Shown: in pieces, positions 19,258-28,295 of the stretch
Numbering within the stretch: position 1 is the stretch's first letter
Layout of the letters: every line of letters begins with the position of its first letter
From: Microcoleus sp. FACHB-1515
Lineage (GTDB): Bacteria > Cyanobacteriota > Cyanobacteriia > Elainellales > Elainellaceae
Length of the DNA: 64,000 nt
NCBI RefSeq assembly: GCF_014696105.1
Contig: NZ_JACJPO010000008.1
Coordinates: forward strand, 44,218-108,217
Direction: 5' to 3'
Translations under genes and position numbers: made by a program
Notes under the pieces: model-generated
What the model was told of the DNA's origin: nothing
The model's input: only the letters and a program-made list of their open reading frames with translations
The model's database searches: none

Positions 19258-21543
19258 ATGAAAAGATCTAGGCACATTTGGAGCAGTTTGATTGGCATCG
19301 CGCTATTGGGCACTCCGACGATCGCGCTGCTGCCGCTGCCTGCGATCGCGCAGACCGTCCCAACCGTGATTCGTCAAGCCTACACGCTGCTCGGTCAAGG
19401 CTTGGTGAACCAGGCGATCGGCATTTTCGAGCGAGCAGTTCGCCAATATCCGCAGTCCACTGAAGCCCGACTTGGCTTAGCAATTTCATATCGTCGTGCC
19501 GGACGCGATGCCGATGCGTTTGCGGCCTATCAACGAGTCCTAGAAGTTGATCCGAACAATCGACTGGCACTATTAAGTATCGGTGTGTTGGGCGGATTTC
19601 GTGCGGAATGGCAAAATCGCGGCATTGAAGCGCTGAACGTGCTGCTGCGGCAGAATCCGAACGATACGGAAGCGCTGGCGCAACGCGCGTTGCTGTTCGG
19701 CTATCAGGGTCGATTTGGGGAAGCGATCGCTGACTACCAAATCGTTCTGCAAAACAATCCGACGCCCGAAGCAATTTTAGGCGCAGCGCAGATCTATTCT
19801 TATAGCGGCGATTTTGCTCAGTCGCTCGCTTTGTTCGATCGCTATCGGCAGGGAGGCGGACAGATCACCGGAGGAGCGGCGATCGCCTATGCGAACGCTC
19901 TGCGCGAAACAGGAAATCCGGCTCAGGCCGTGCAAATTTTGGAAGCGCAACTGCGCCAGTCTCGCCAGCTTGACAGCACCACAATTCAGCTTCGCGCCGC
20001 CCTCGCCTCTGCATATGGAGCAAGTGGACTGTTTGATCAGGCGACTCGAACGCTAGAACCACTCGTGGGACGACAAGATTCTCGTTTGACTTTGGCTCGC
20101 GCCTTGAACGAAATTGCGGATGCCAGTGGCAATCCCGTTTATGCACAGCAGGCGATCGACCTGTACAAGCAGGTGATCTCGCAAACGCCCAATCTCACGG
20201 TTGGCGTTGCCCGTGAAATTGCCGATGTCCTCAGTGGCTATCCGCAAGAGCAAGCCTACGCGCTGGAAATCTATCGGCAACTGGCGCAGCAAAATCCGGG
20301 CGATCGCTCTCTTGCCATTCAGCAAATCGTGCTGTCTCGGCAGCTTGGCTTAATCACTGACGCACAGTTGCAGCAGCAGCTACAGGCAAATCTGCAAACG
20401 CCAATTAGCGATCCAAGTCAGTTGCGATCGATCGCCCAAGCCTTCACGCGCCTCGATTCACCCACGCCTGCGCTCTTGCCGCTTTATCAGGGCTTGCTGG
20501 CCTCTGGCGCAAACGAGCCGTTTTTGAACTTCCGCATCGCCCAAATTTTGATTGAGCAAAACGATTTTGCCGGAGCCAGAAACGCGCTGGCCGCTTATGC
20601 TGCCACGCCGCAAGGCACGCAAGATCAATTTGCCAACATGCTGTTGCTGGCCGAAATCGATCGACGCGAAGGCAACTTGGTCGCCAGTGCCCAGCGCTAT
20701 CAGATGATCCTCAGCAGCAATCCTGCCGACAGCGGCGTTGTCAACGCGGCTTTGCAAGGACTGGCGGGAATTTTGCAGGTGCAGGGCAGATTGCCCGAAG
20801 CGATCGCGCTCTATGACCAAATCATCGCTCGCAATCCGCAAGATGTCGCCAAGCAGCTTGGCCGCACCAGCCTTGCCCTGCAAGCGAATTTGATTTCGCC
20901 CGCGCAGGCCGAAGCCGTTCTCAACGGTTGGCTTTCGACGCGCCCGCTCACCGACACACCGCCTGAACTGATCAGCCTGGTCGCCGCGCTGCCTGCTAAT
21001 CCTCAGCTTGAAGGACTTTATAGCGCCTTGCTTGCCGTTGAGCCGAATAACCTCGGACTGCAACTACGGCAGGTGCAGGTTGTGGCGGCTCGCAATCCTG
21101 CTCAGGCTCGATCGCAGCTAGAGCAGTTGATCGCTCGCGACCCGAACAACCTCGGCACTTATTTTGTGCAGGGGCAACTGGCGCAGCAGCTTGGCGATCT
21201 AAGTCAAGCGAGCGATGTCTATGAAACGATTTTGCAGCGATCGCCCAACAATGCGGATGCCCTTGCCGCGCTGGGTGGCATTCAGTTCCAGCAGCGCCGC
21301 TTTGATGCCGCTGCTAATTCTTACGGTCAACTGCTTGCACTGCAACCGCAAAATCCAATTGCGCGATCGTCCCTGATTAGCTTGACTGCTGCCCAAGGCC
21401 GTCCGCTCGCGGCTCTCCAGCAGCTTGAGCAGTTGCAGCTTCAGCAGGGAGTCGCCAATCCCGAAATCGATCGCCAGCGGCAGCAAATCGAAGAAGGTTT
21501 GTTGCAGCAGCGCGGCTTTCAACCACCTTGGGAGCGCTTCTAA
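19258..21543 (+). CDS. Periplasmic TPR protein of the cellulose cluster (BcsC TPR-like)
   Basis: This is a 761-residue protein with a signal peptide (residues 1-31, cut near AIAQT). From about residue 35 to 735 it is a chain of TPR helices, with clear units such as YPQSTEARLGLAISYRRAGRD and DPNNLGTYFVQGQLAQQLGD. There is no C-terminal barrel: it stops with RGFQPPWERF. TPR scaffolds such as the N-terminal part of BcsC, AlgK and PgaA guide polysaccharide through the periplasm. The gene begins 5 bp after the barrel gene, with GGGGAGA as ribosome binding site overlapping that gene's end, so the two are translationally linked. Confidence 0.85.
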   Translation: MKRSRHIWSSLIGIALLGTPTIALLPLPAIAQTVPTVIRQAYTLLGQGLVNQAIGIFERAVRQYPQSTEARLGLAISYRRAGRDADAFAAYQRVLEVDPNNRLALLSIGVLGGFRAEWQNRGIEALNVLLRQNPNDTEALAQRALLFGYQGRFGEAIADYQIVLQNNPTPEAILGAAQIYSYSGDFAQSLALFDRYRQGGGQITGGAAIAYANALRETGNPAQAVQILEAQLRQSRQLDSTTIQLRAALASAYGASGLFDQATRTLEPLVGRQDSRLTLARALNEIADASGNPVYAQQAIDLYKQVISQTPNLTVGVAREIADVLSGYPQEQAYALEIYRQLAQQNPGDRSLAIQQIVLSRQLGLITDAQLQQQLQANLQTPISDPSQLRSIAQAFTRLDSPTPALLPLYQGLLASGANEPFLNFRIAQILIEQNDFAGARNALAAYAATPQGTQDQFANMLLLAEIDRREGNLVASAQRYQMILSSNPADSGVVNAALQGLAGILQVQGRLPEAIALYDQIIARNPQDVAKQLGRTSLALQANLISPAQAEAVLNGWLSTRPLTDTPPELISLVAALPANPQLEGLYSALLAVEPNNLGLQLRQVQVVAARNPAQARSQLEQLIARDPNNLGTYFVQGQLAQQLGDLSQASDVYETILQRSPNNADALAALGGIQFQQRRFDAAANSYGQLLALQPQNPIARSSLISLTAAQGRPLAALQQLEQLQLQQGVANPEIDRQRQQIEEGLLQQRGFQPPWERF

Positions 21544-21544
21544 C

Positions 21545-22810
21545 GTGCAAAAGCTTCTACCACGACTGCGATCGATCGGCGCTTCTAAAACAGTGTCGCC
21601 GCTTTTAACAGGCTGCATTCTCCTGTTGCTGACAGGCTGCGTCACGGTTGAAAAACCGTCTGCGCCTCCTGTAACAACATCCCCGGTGGCTGCGAGTCCC
21701 ACGACGCCTGCAACTGAATCTGCCAGCGAAGATCTCGCGCTGTTGCAGGAAAGCTGGCAGGCCTATCGCGCTCGCTTTGTGCAGGACGATGGCCGCGTGA
21801 TCGATCGCGAGGCAGGCGATCGCACCACGTCGGAAGGTCAAGCCTACGCAATGCTGCGAGCCGTGATGATCGACGATCGCGATACGTTCGATCGCACGTT
21901 GGCCTGGGCAGAAGCAAATTTGCAGCGGCGCGATGCCAGCGGACGGCGCAGCGATGCGCTGTGGTGCTGGAAGTGGGGCAAAAATGCTGATGGCAACTGG
22001 GGCGTGATCGACAGCAATTTTGCCAGCGATGGCGATTTAGACGCGATTACTGCCTTAATTTTTGCTGCCCGTCGGTGGAACGAGCCGCAGTATCTCGACG
22101 TGGCTCGAACCAAGCTGGCGGATTTGTGGGAACTGTCGGTGGCTGAGGCCAATGGCAAAAACTACTTTCTGCCCGGTCCCAAAATTGCGTTTCAGCCGCA
22201 GCCCACCGAACTGAAGCTGAATCCGTCTTATCTTGCGCCCTATGCTTTTCGATTGTTTGCACAAGTCGATCGCGATCGCGATTGGCTCAACTTGGTGGAC
22301 AGCAGCTATGAGGTACTCAACGAATCGGCAAGACTGTCGGCGATCAACCTGCCGAGCGATTGGGTTGCCCTAGATACCACAACGGGCAGCTATCAGCCGC
22401 TCACGCCACCCAGTTCGATTCGCAGCATCTACGGCTTTGACGCCTACCGCGTTTGGTGGCGGGTTGCGCTGGACTCGGCCTGGTTTGATGAACCACGCGC
22501 CAAGGAATTCTTGCGGCAGCACCTGCCACCGCTGCAATCCATGTTGCAGCAGCAGCAAAAAGTTCCCGCCCAAATTGATTTGCAGGGGCAGCCACTCGTC
22601 AACTATGACTCAACCTCGCAATATGCCATGCTCTACGCTGCATTTGCGGAAATTGATCCGCAAGTGGCCGAGCAGATTCGGCAAGAAAAACTGTTGCCCA
22701 CTTACCGCGATGGCTTTTGGGACAACGACGCCGCTTACTATTCGCAAAACCTCAGTTGGTTTGGACTGTTTTTTCCGATCGAAATTCCCACAAGCTGGCT
22801 TCAGCCTTGA
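21545..22810 (+). CDS. bcsZ: GH8 endoglucanase, lipoprotein (BcsZ-like)
   Basis: I start at a GTG at 21545, one base after the TPR stop codon, which gives 421 residues and a lipoprotein signal peptide ending in LLLTGC; a frame open to 21425 overlaps the TPR gene. The catalytic domain shows family 8 motifs: proton donor E97 in TSEGQAYAML and the acidic cluster NFASDGDLDAITALI (D162, D164, D166). WCWKWGKNADGNWGVIDSNF is likewise typical. BcsZ cuts beta-1,4-glucan in the periplasm and is needed for efficient cellulose export in proteobacteria. A lipobox instead of a free signal peptide suggests it is held at a membrane. Confidence 0.9.
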   Translation: MQKLLPRLRSIGASKTVSPLLTGCILLLLTGCVTVEKPSAPPVTTSPVAASPTTPATESASEDLALLQESWQAYRARFVQDDGRVIDREAGDRTTSEGQAYAMLRAVMIDDRDTFDRTLAWAEANLQRRDASGRRSDALWCWKWGKNADGNWGVIDSNFASDGDLDAITALIFAARRWNEPQYLDVARTKLADLWELSVAEANGKNYFLPGPKIAFQPQPTELKLNPSYLAPYAFRLFAQVDRDRDWLNLVDSSYEVLNESARLSAINLPSDWVALDTTTGSYQPLTPPSSIRSIYGFDAYRVWWRVALDSAWFDEPRAKEFLRQHLPPLQSMLQQQQKVPAQIDLQGQPLVNYDSTSQYAMLYAAFAEIDPQVAEQIRQEKLLPTYRDGFWDNDAAYYSQNLSWFGLFFPIEIPTSWLQP

Positions 22811-22843
22811 TTTCACCTAACCTGCACTATTCACCTTGAATCT

Positions 22844-25414
22844 ATGGTTTTCCTGCGTCACTGGTTTGCTCAAAAGTCTCGACTCTGGCGGCGATCGCTG
22901 ATCGCCCTCTGCTGCCTGATTGGAATCGGTCTCAGCCTGCTTCCCACCGTTGCCACTGCCCAAAGCGGCGTTCAGCAAGGTGAAGACCAGGTGATTCGAG
23001 AATTTTCCCTGCCACGTCCGGCTGCGGAACCGCCCGTTTATCGTCCGCCTGCTGCCCAACCGCGCCGCCGCAGTCAATCTAGCGGCGAATCAACTCCACG
23101 TCGGCGTACCCAGCCTGAAGCAGCTCCGGCTCCTCGTCAGCGCAGCGAACCGCGTCCGGCTGCGGTTGCTCCCCGCCCTGTAGCGCCACGTCCGGCTGCA
23201 CAGCGGTCTGCTCCGACTCCTGAGCCAGAACCCACTCCGCAGGAAACTGCCGCCACTCCGGTCAATACAGGGCCGAACAGTCAGTATGTGCTGGAATTTA
23301 ATCGATCGCCGATCGTCGGCAACCGCTTGAGGCTGCAAGGCGTTTATCCGCAGGCGCGAATTGGCTTTACTCGTCCGCGCAACTGGGAAGTCAAATCGGC
23401 CAAAGCGCTCATTCGCTTTCAGCATTCACCCACGCTGCTCGCCGATCGATCGGTGCTGATGGTGCGCGTCAATGATACGAGCGTTGGCAGCGTGCCGCTG
23501 AATCGTCCACAGTCGCAAATCGGTCAAGTCCTGTTCAACATTCCTGCCAATCTGATTCAGGACTACAACGAAATTTCGCTGATGGCCGAGCAGCAAACCT
23601 CGGACACCTGCACCAATCCTGCCGATCCGACGCTGTGGAGCGAAATTCTGCCCGACTCGAAGATCACCTTCGACTATCAGCCGCAAGCGATTCCGCTGGA
23701 CTTTGGCAGCTATCCCTATCCGTTCTTTGACGACCTCAACCTTGATCCCAATCGCATCACTTACCTGCGACCCAATGCCTACAGCGAAGCTTGGCTGACG
23801 GCGACGGCTCGTCATCAAGCGGCGATCGGGCGTCAAGCCGATTTCCGTCCGCTGGAAACTCGTTTGATCACAAGCTTGAATCAAGCCGACATTACCGATC
23901 GCCTCGTTGTGATTGGCACACCCGAAGAACAACCTGCCCTGCGCGAATTGAACCTGCCCTTTCGACTGCAAGGCGGCAAGGTGCTAGAGGAAAACGGCAG
24001 CGCACTTCCCGATGATGTCGGCGTCTTGATGCTGACCACCACTGAAACCGCAGACGGGAATATTCCGGTTCTGGTCGCGACTGGAAACGCGCCCGCAGGC
24101 GTCACCAAGGCTGTGCAGTTCTTGGTGCAGCAGGGCGATCGCGAAATTGGTACGGGAAATTCGATTTTGGTGTCAGCGATCGATGAAGTCAATTCGCCCG
24201 ACCCGCGCCAGTGGCAAGGCTTTTTGCCGACTGCCGACAGCTTCCAACTGGCCGATTTGCAAAATGTCGATCGCCAACCGTTCCGGGAAGTGACGGTGCA
24301 AGGCACAAATGCACCGCCGATTCGGATTCCGTTCAAGGCGCTGCCCGACGATCGCTTTTCACGCGGCAGCACGATGAAGCTGAACTACAGCTACAGCCCT
24401 CAGGTGAATCCCCGCACCTCAGCGCTAGAAGTGCGACTTGACGGCACGACGATCGCCTCAAAACGGCTGGGCGGCTGGTTCGCCAATGCCAGCCGACGCG
24501 AATCGTTCAACGTGAATTTGCCTGAAGCGCTGATCCAGCCCGATTCAGAACTGGAAGTGCAGTTTGTTCTCAATCCGCGTGAATCGGCGTCTTGCGGCAT
24601 CGAAACCGACCAGTCGCTCTACGGCACGGTTCACACCGACACCACGTTCAACCTGAATCGCGATAACGTCGTGCAGCTTCCGGATTTGAAACTGCTCAAG
24701 GCCGGATATCCGATCGCGGCTCCGCAAGATTTGTCTGCGGCGGCGATCGTTCTGCCCGATTCGCCCAACGATACGGATGTCAACACGCTGCTGGCCTTTA
24801 GCGAACGAATGGGACGCTTGACACAAGCCGATTCAGTCAAGCTCAACGTTTACCGAGCCGGAACGCTGCCTGCCGAAGTTCGCAATCAAAGTCAGCTTGT
24901 TGGCATTGGCACGCGCGATCGCTTTCCGCTTCCCGAAGCGCTCAATACCAGCGGCGGCGGCTTAAATCTCAGCAGTGCCTTTACCCGCCAGCGGCAGCAA
25001 AGCGCCATTCAAACGCTGGGCGATTCCCAAGGCCTGATTAAGCAGGTCGTCTTGCCCGAAGGCGATCGCACGGTTCTCGCGCTCACGGCGCAATCCGAAG
25101 CGGGACTGCGCGAGGTGCAAACCGTTCTCGATCGCGACCCGCTGTTTTCGCAACTGCGCGGCGACACCGTTCTGATTCGTCGCACAGAAGAAAATCCGTC
25201 CCCCTATGACGCAGCGGGCTACAGCCTAGAATTCTTGCAGCAGGCGACGCCGCGCCGCATCATCAACACCGGATTCTTCAGCCGTCTTTCGATCTTCCTG
25301 CAAGACTTCTGGTTCTTGATTCCGACAGGCATCATCTTGATCGCCTTGCTGCTGTATGTCTTCTCGCAGCTTTACCTCAATCGCGTCGCTCGATCGTCAG
25401 GAGATCTGAAATGA
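22844..25414 (+). CDS. bcsB: Cellulose synthase periplasmic subunit BcsB
   Basis: This is an 856-residue protein. A signal peptide (about 1-40) is followed by a Pro/Arg-rich segment (about 60-145) that is unusual for the family. The BcsB repeat units follow: two carbohydrate-binding/flavodoxin-like pairs, with markers such as SDTCTNPADPTLWSEI and SASCGIETDQSLYGTVH. A C-terminal amphipathic helix and transmembrane segment (about 815-845, FWFLIPTGIILIALLLYVF) anchors it. BcsB binds BcsA through this helix and is essential for catalysis. Its stop codon overlaps the bcsA start (ATGA at 25411-25414), so the two are translationally coupled. Confidence 0.92.
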   Translation: MVFLRHWFAQKSRLWRRSLIALCCLIGIGLSLLPTVATAQSGVQQGEDQVIREFSLPRPAAEPPVYRPPAAQPRRRSQSSGESTPRRRTQPEAAPAPRQRSEPRPAAVAPRPVAPRPAAQRSAPTPEPEPTPQETAATPVNTGPNSQYVLEFNRSPIVGNRLRLQGVYPQARIGFTRPRNWEVKSAKALIRFQHSPTLLADRSVLMVRVNDTSVGSVPLNRPQSQIGQVLFNIPANLIQDYNEISLMAEQQTSDTCTNPADPTLWSEILPDSKITFDYQPQAIPLDFGSYPYPFFDDLNLDPNRITYLRPNAYSEAWLTATARHQAAIGRQADFRPLETRLITSLNQADITDRLVVIGTPEEQPALRELNLPFRLQGGKVLEENGSALPDDVGVLMLTTTETADGNIPVLVATGNAPAGVTKAVQFLVQQGDREIGTGNSILVSAIDEVNSPDPRQWQGFLPTADSFQLADLQNVDRQPFREVTVQGTNAPPIRIPFKALPDDRFSRGSTMKLNYSYSPQVNPRTSALEVRLDGTTIASKRLGGWFANASRRESFNVNLPEALIQPDSELEVQFVLNPRESASCGIETDQSLYGTVHTDTTFNLNRDNVVQLPDLKLLKAGYPIAAPQDLSAAAIVLPDSPNDTDVNTLLAFSERMGRLTQADSVKLNVYRAGTLPAEVRNQSQLVGIGTRDRFPLPEALNTSGGGLNLSSAFTRQRQQSAIQTLGDSQGLIKQVVLPEGDRTVLALTAQSEAGLREVQTVLDRDPLFSQLRGDTVLIRRTEENPSPYDAAGYSLEFLQQATPRRIINTGFFSRLSIFLQDFWFLIPTGIILIALLLYVFSQLYLNRVARSSGDLK

Positions 25415-27978
25415 CGAATGTTCCTCAAGCTCGTCGCCCATCCGGTTTTGCAGGCTGGCTCTTAAATTTGCCTGCTCGCTTTGAGCAGCGAATGCCCAAT
25501 GCCGGAAAGTGGCCGCTCTTTTGCCTCGTCGTGCTGCTGCTGGCGCTGTCAATTCCATTGATCGTGACGCCGCTGACCGTTTGGCAGCAAACGATCGTCG
25601 CCGTGATTTTGATTTTGCTCGGCTGGTTCACCGTTCAGGTGGAGCAGCGGCAAACCCAGCAGCAAGCGTCGGAATATCTGCACCTGTTCCTTGCTTGGCT
25701 CAGCGTCGTGACCACGCTGCGCTATCTCTACTACCGCACCAACTACACGCTCAATCTTGATAGCTGGACGAACGGCTTCTTCAGTATTCTGCTGTTTCTG
25801 GCAGAACTGTATGCAATCGCTACGCTGTTGTTGTCCTACTTTCAAACGCTGCGATTGCGAAATCGCCAGTCTGTGTCGATCGCTCACATGCCGCCCGCTC
25901 AGCTACCGAGTGTGGATGTTTACATTCCGACCTATAACGAAGATGTAGCGATCGTTCGCAAAACCACACTCGCCGCGCTTGCTCTTGACTATCCTGATGC
26001 CAAGAAGCGGGTTTACGTGCTGGACGATGGGCGCAAGTTTCCCGATCGCCGCGAAAAGCTGCGTCAGATGTGTCAAGAATTAGGCTCCATCTTGCTGACT
26101 CGCGACAACAATGACCACGCCAAAGCCGGAAATATCAATACGGCGATGCGGCGGACGCAAGGTGACCTGATTTTGATTCTTGACTGCGACCACATTCCCT
26201 CAAAGCAGTTCTTGCAGGAGACGGTCGGCTTCTTCCTGAATCCCAAAGTTGCCCTTGTTCAAACGCCGCACTGGTTCTACAACCCCGACCCGTTTGAGCG
26301 CAATCTGCTGACGCAAGGGCGCGTTCCGGTCAGCAACGAACTGTTCTACAAAGTTATTCAGAAAGGCAACGATTTTTGGAATGCGGCGTTCTTCTGCGGC
26401 TCTGCTGCCGTCATTCGCAAAGACTATGTACTCAGCATTGGCGGCATCGCAGTGGAAACCGTGACGGAAGATTGCCACACTTCACTGCGGCTGCACTCCA
26501 AGAAATATGAGTCGGTTTACTACGACAAAATCATGGTGGCCGGACTCGCGCCGGAAACCTTTTCGTCTTATGTCGGGCAGCAGGTGCGCTGGGCACGCGG
26601 CATGGCGCAAATTTTGCGGCTCGAAAATCCGCTGCTCAATCCCAAGCTGAATCTTACTTTTCCGCAACGGCTGTGCTATTTTTCCGCGACGACGCACTTC
26701 TTCTTCGGCTTTCCCCGCTTGATGTATGCGCTCGCTCCGGTTCTGTACCTGCTGTTTGGCATCAACCTGATTCGCGGTTTGGGTGTGGAAACGCTGGTTT
26801 ACGCACTGCCGCACATTCTGCTGGCGATGAACGCCAACTACGTCACCTCAAAAGCGGTGCGATTCTCCTTCTGGAACGAGATTTTTGAGTATGCAATGGC
26901 GTTCCAAGATGGATTGGTGACGCTGCTGGCTGTCCTCAACCCCAAACTGGGCAGCTTCAACGTAACGAGCAAAGGAGGGATTGTCACCAAGCGCAGCTTC
27001 GATTGGACTTCTGCAAAAGTCTCGGCAATCATGGCAGGGCTGCTGGTGGTTTCGCTGTTGGCTGTTCCAGTTTGGTTTCTGGTGCAGCCAGAAGCAAAGG
27101 AAGCCGTTGTCATCAACGCACTGTGGAGCATTTTCAACCTGCTGCTGATCAGTGCAGCCCTGCTGGTGGCGTTTGAACAGCCGCAACTGCGTCGTGCTCA
27201 CCGTTTAACTCGAGAAGTGACGGCGATCGTTCACAATTCTCAAGCGGAAAGCTGGACAGGCAAAACGATCGACATTAGCGAAAACGGAGCGCGAATTCGG
27301 CTCGATAGCTGGTCAAATTTGCCAGACATCATCGAACTAGAGCTGATTGGCGACTTTGGGGCAGTCGCGGTTCTCGATGCGAAAATTATCCGCGTCGATC
27401 CGATCGATGACAGCCAAGTGATTCTCGCGGTTGACTTTGTGGATGTGACGCAGGCGCAATATGACCAGTTGTGCTTGGTGATCTATTCCGATGTGGAAGA
27501 GTGGTATTCGCAGCAGCCGCGCCGTATCGATCGCCCCTTCGACTCGCTGCGCTTTCTTGCCACTGGCTTGATGCGAGCCTTCCGAGAACCGAGAGCTGCC
27601 GATCGAATGACGGTTCGCAAGCAGGTTCGCGCTGCCGCCCAGCTTTACTGGGAAGGTCATTTCTATGAAGGGGTGGCAACCGAGATGAGTTCGCGATCGA
27701 TCCGGATCGAACTTGATGCCCGTGCAATGCCCAATCTAGAAGCGATGCGTCAACTGAAGCCGCCTGTTGGCCTGCTGCTGAGTCAAAACCCCGAAGACCC
27801 GCAGGCCAAGCGGCTCGTTGCCCAAGTGGAAACGGTCGAAGCACCCGTGCTGAACTTTACAGCTTCAGTCGATCGATCGCGCGTAGTCGATTCAATTGCG
27901 ATCGAGCTTGAGTTTCCGCAAAACCTTGACTATCGGCAGGGTGGTCGCATCAAGCAGCTATTGCGAACCCTGCGCTAG
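25411..27978 (+). CDS. bcsA: Cellulose synthase catalytic subunit BcsA with PilZ domain
   Basis: BcsA polymerises UDP-glucose into beta-1,4-glucan at the inner membrane and moves it across. The 855-residue protein has N-terminal membrane helices (about 35-145), then a GT2 domain with the complete D,D,D,QxxRW set: DDG at 205-207, DCD at 258-260, TED at 352-354 and QQVRW at 390-394. More membrane helices follow, and a gating-loop motif FNVTSK at 516-521. The PilZ domain has the Arg motif RRAHR (594-598) and DISENG (621-626), so c-di-GMP activation is expected. A C-terminal extension of about 200 residues continues past PilZ. This is the proteobacterial-type arrangement. Confidence 0.96.
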   Translation: MTNVPQARRPSGFAGWLLNLPARFEQRMPNAGKWPLFCLVVLLLALSIPLIVTPLTVWQQTIVAVILILLGWFTVQVEQRQTQQQASEYLHLFLAWLSVVTTLRYLYYRTNYTLNLDSWTNGFFSILLFLAELYAIATLLLSYFQTLRLRNRQSVSIAHMPPAQLPSVDVYIPTYNEDVAIVRKTTLAALALDYPDAKKRVYVLDDGRKFPDRREKLRQMCQELGSILLTRDNNDHAKAGNINTAMRRTQGDLILILDCDHIPSKQFLQETVGFFLNPKVALVQTPHWFYNPDPFERNLLTQGRVPVSNELFYKVIQKGNDFWNAAFFCGSAAVIRKDYVLSIGGIAVETVTEDCHTSLRLHSKKYESVYYDKIMVAGLAPETFSSYVGQQVRWARGMAQILRLENPLLNPKLNLTFPQRLCYFSATTHFFFGFPRLMYALAPVLYLLFGINLIRGLGVETLVYALPHILLAMNANYVTSKAVRFSFWNEIFEYAMAFQDGLVTLLAVLNPKLGSFNVTSKGGIVTKRSFDWTSAKVSAIMAGLLVVSLLAVPVWFLVQPEAKEAVVINALWSIFNLLLISAALLVAFEQPQLRRAHRLTREVTAIVHNSQAESWTGKTIDISENGARIRLDSWSNLPDIIELELIGDFGAVAVLDAKIIRVDPIDDSQVILAVDFVDVTQAQYDQLCLVIYSDVEEWYSQQPRRIDRPFDSLRFLATGLMRAFREPRAADRMTVRKQVRAAAQLYWEGHFYEGVATEMSSRSIRIELDARAMPNLEAMRQLKPPVGLLLSQNPEDPQAKRLVAQVETVEAPVLNFTASVDRSRVVDSIAIELEFPQNLDYRQGGRIKQLLRTLR

Positions 27979-27996
27979 TGCAGCGATCGGGCTAAT

Positions 27997-28167
27997 TCAT
28001 GAAGCGGGCAGCGTCTTGACCACGACCTGCCCGTTTTCAATGACGGTGCAGCGTTGGATTTTGGGGCAGCCAGATTCGATCGAATCCAACGCTTTGAAAT
28101 ACTGATGAACTTTTTCTTGTTCTTGGTTCAGAACGACGACACAGCAGGGCGTGACGGAAGATGGCAT
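27997..28167 (-). CDS. Possible 56-residue ORF
   Basis: An ATG at 28167 opens a 56-residue frame (MPSSVTPCCVVVLNQEQEKV at its start, then a Cys-rich centre and VIENGQVVV near the end). Composition looks protein-like and the frame fills the gap downstream of bcsA on the opposite strand. There is no clear ribosome binding site, and a hairpin that may terminate bcsA lies within it. I cannot name a family. Confidence 0.35.
   Translation of the reverse strand: MPSSVTPCCVVVLNQEQEKVHQYFKALDSIESGCPKIQRCTVIENGQVVVKTLPAS
28005..28037 (+). terminator. Possible terminator of the cellulose operon
   Basis: CGGGCAG (28005-28011) pairs with CTGCCCG (28027-28033), with an inner CGT/ACG pair, and TTTTC follows. 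It lies 27 bp after the bcsA stop codon. Confidence 0.5.
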
Positions 28168-28295
28168 ATACACAGTGAGATGCGAGTTCGAGATGCAATC
28201 GTTCGATCGTACAGTGAATGCTTCAGGAGTCGATCGAACGATTGCATCTTTCCATTTTCACAGCAGCTTACAGCTTGGCGATTGAAGGGTGCAAT

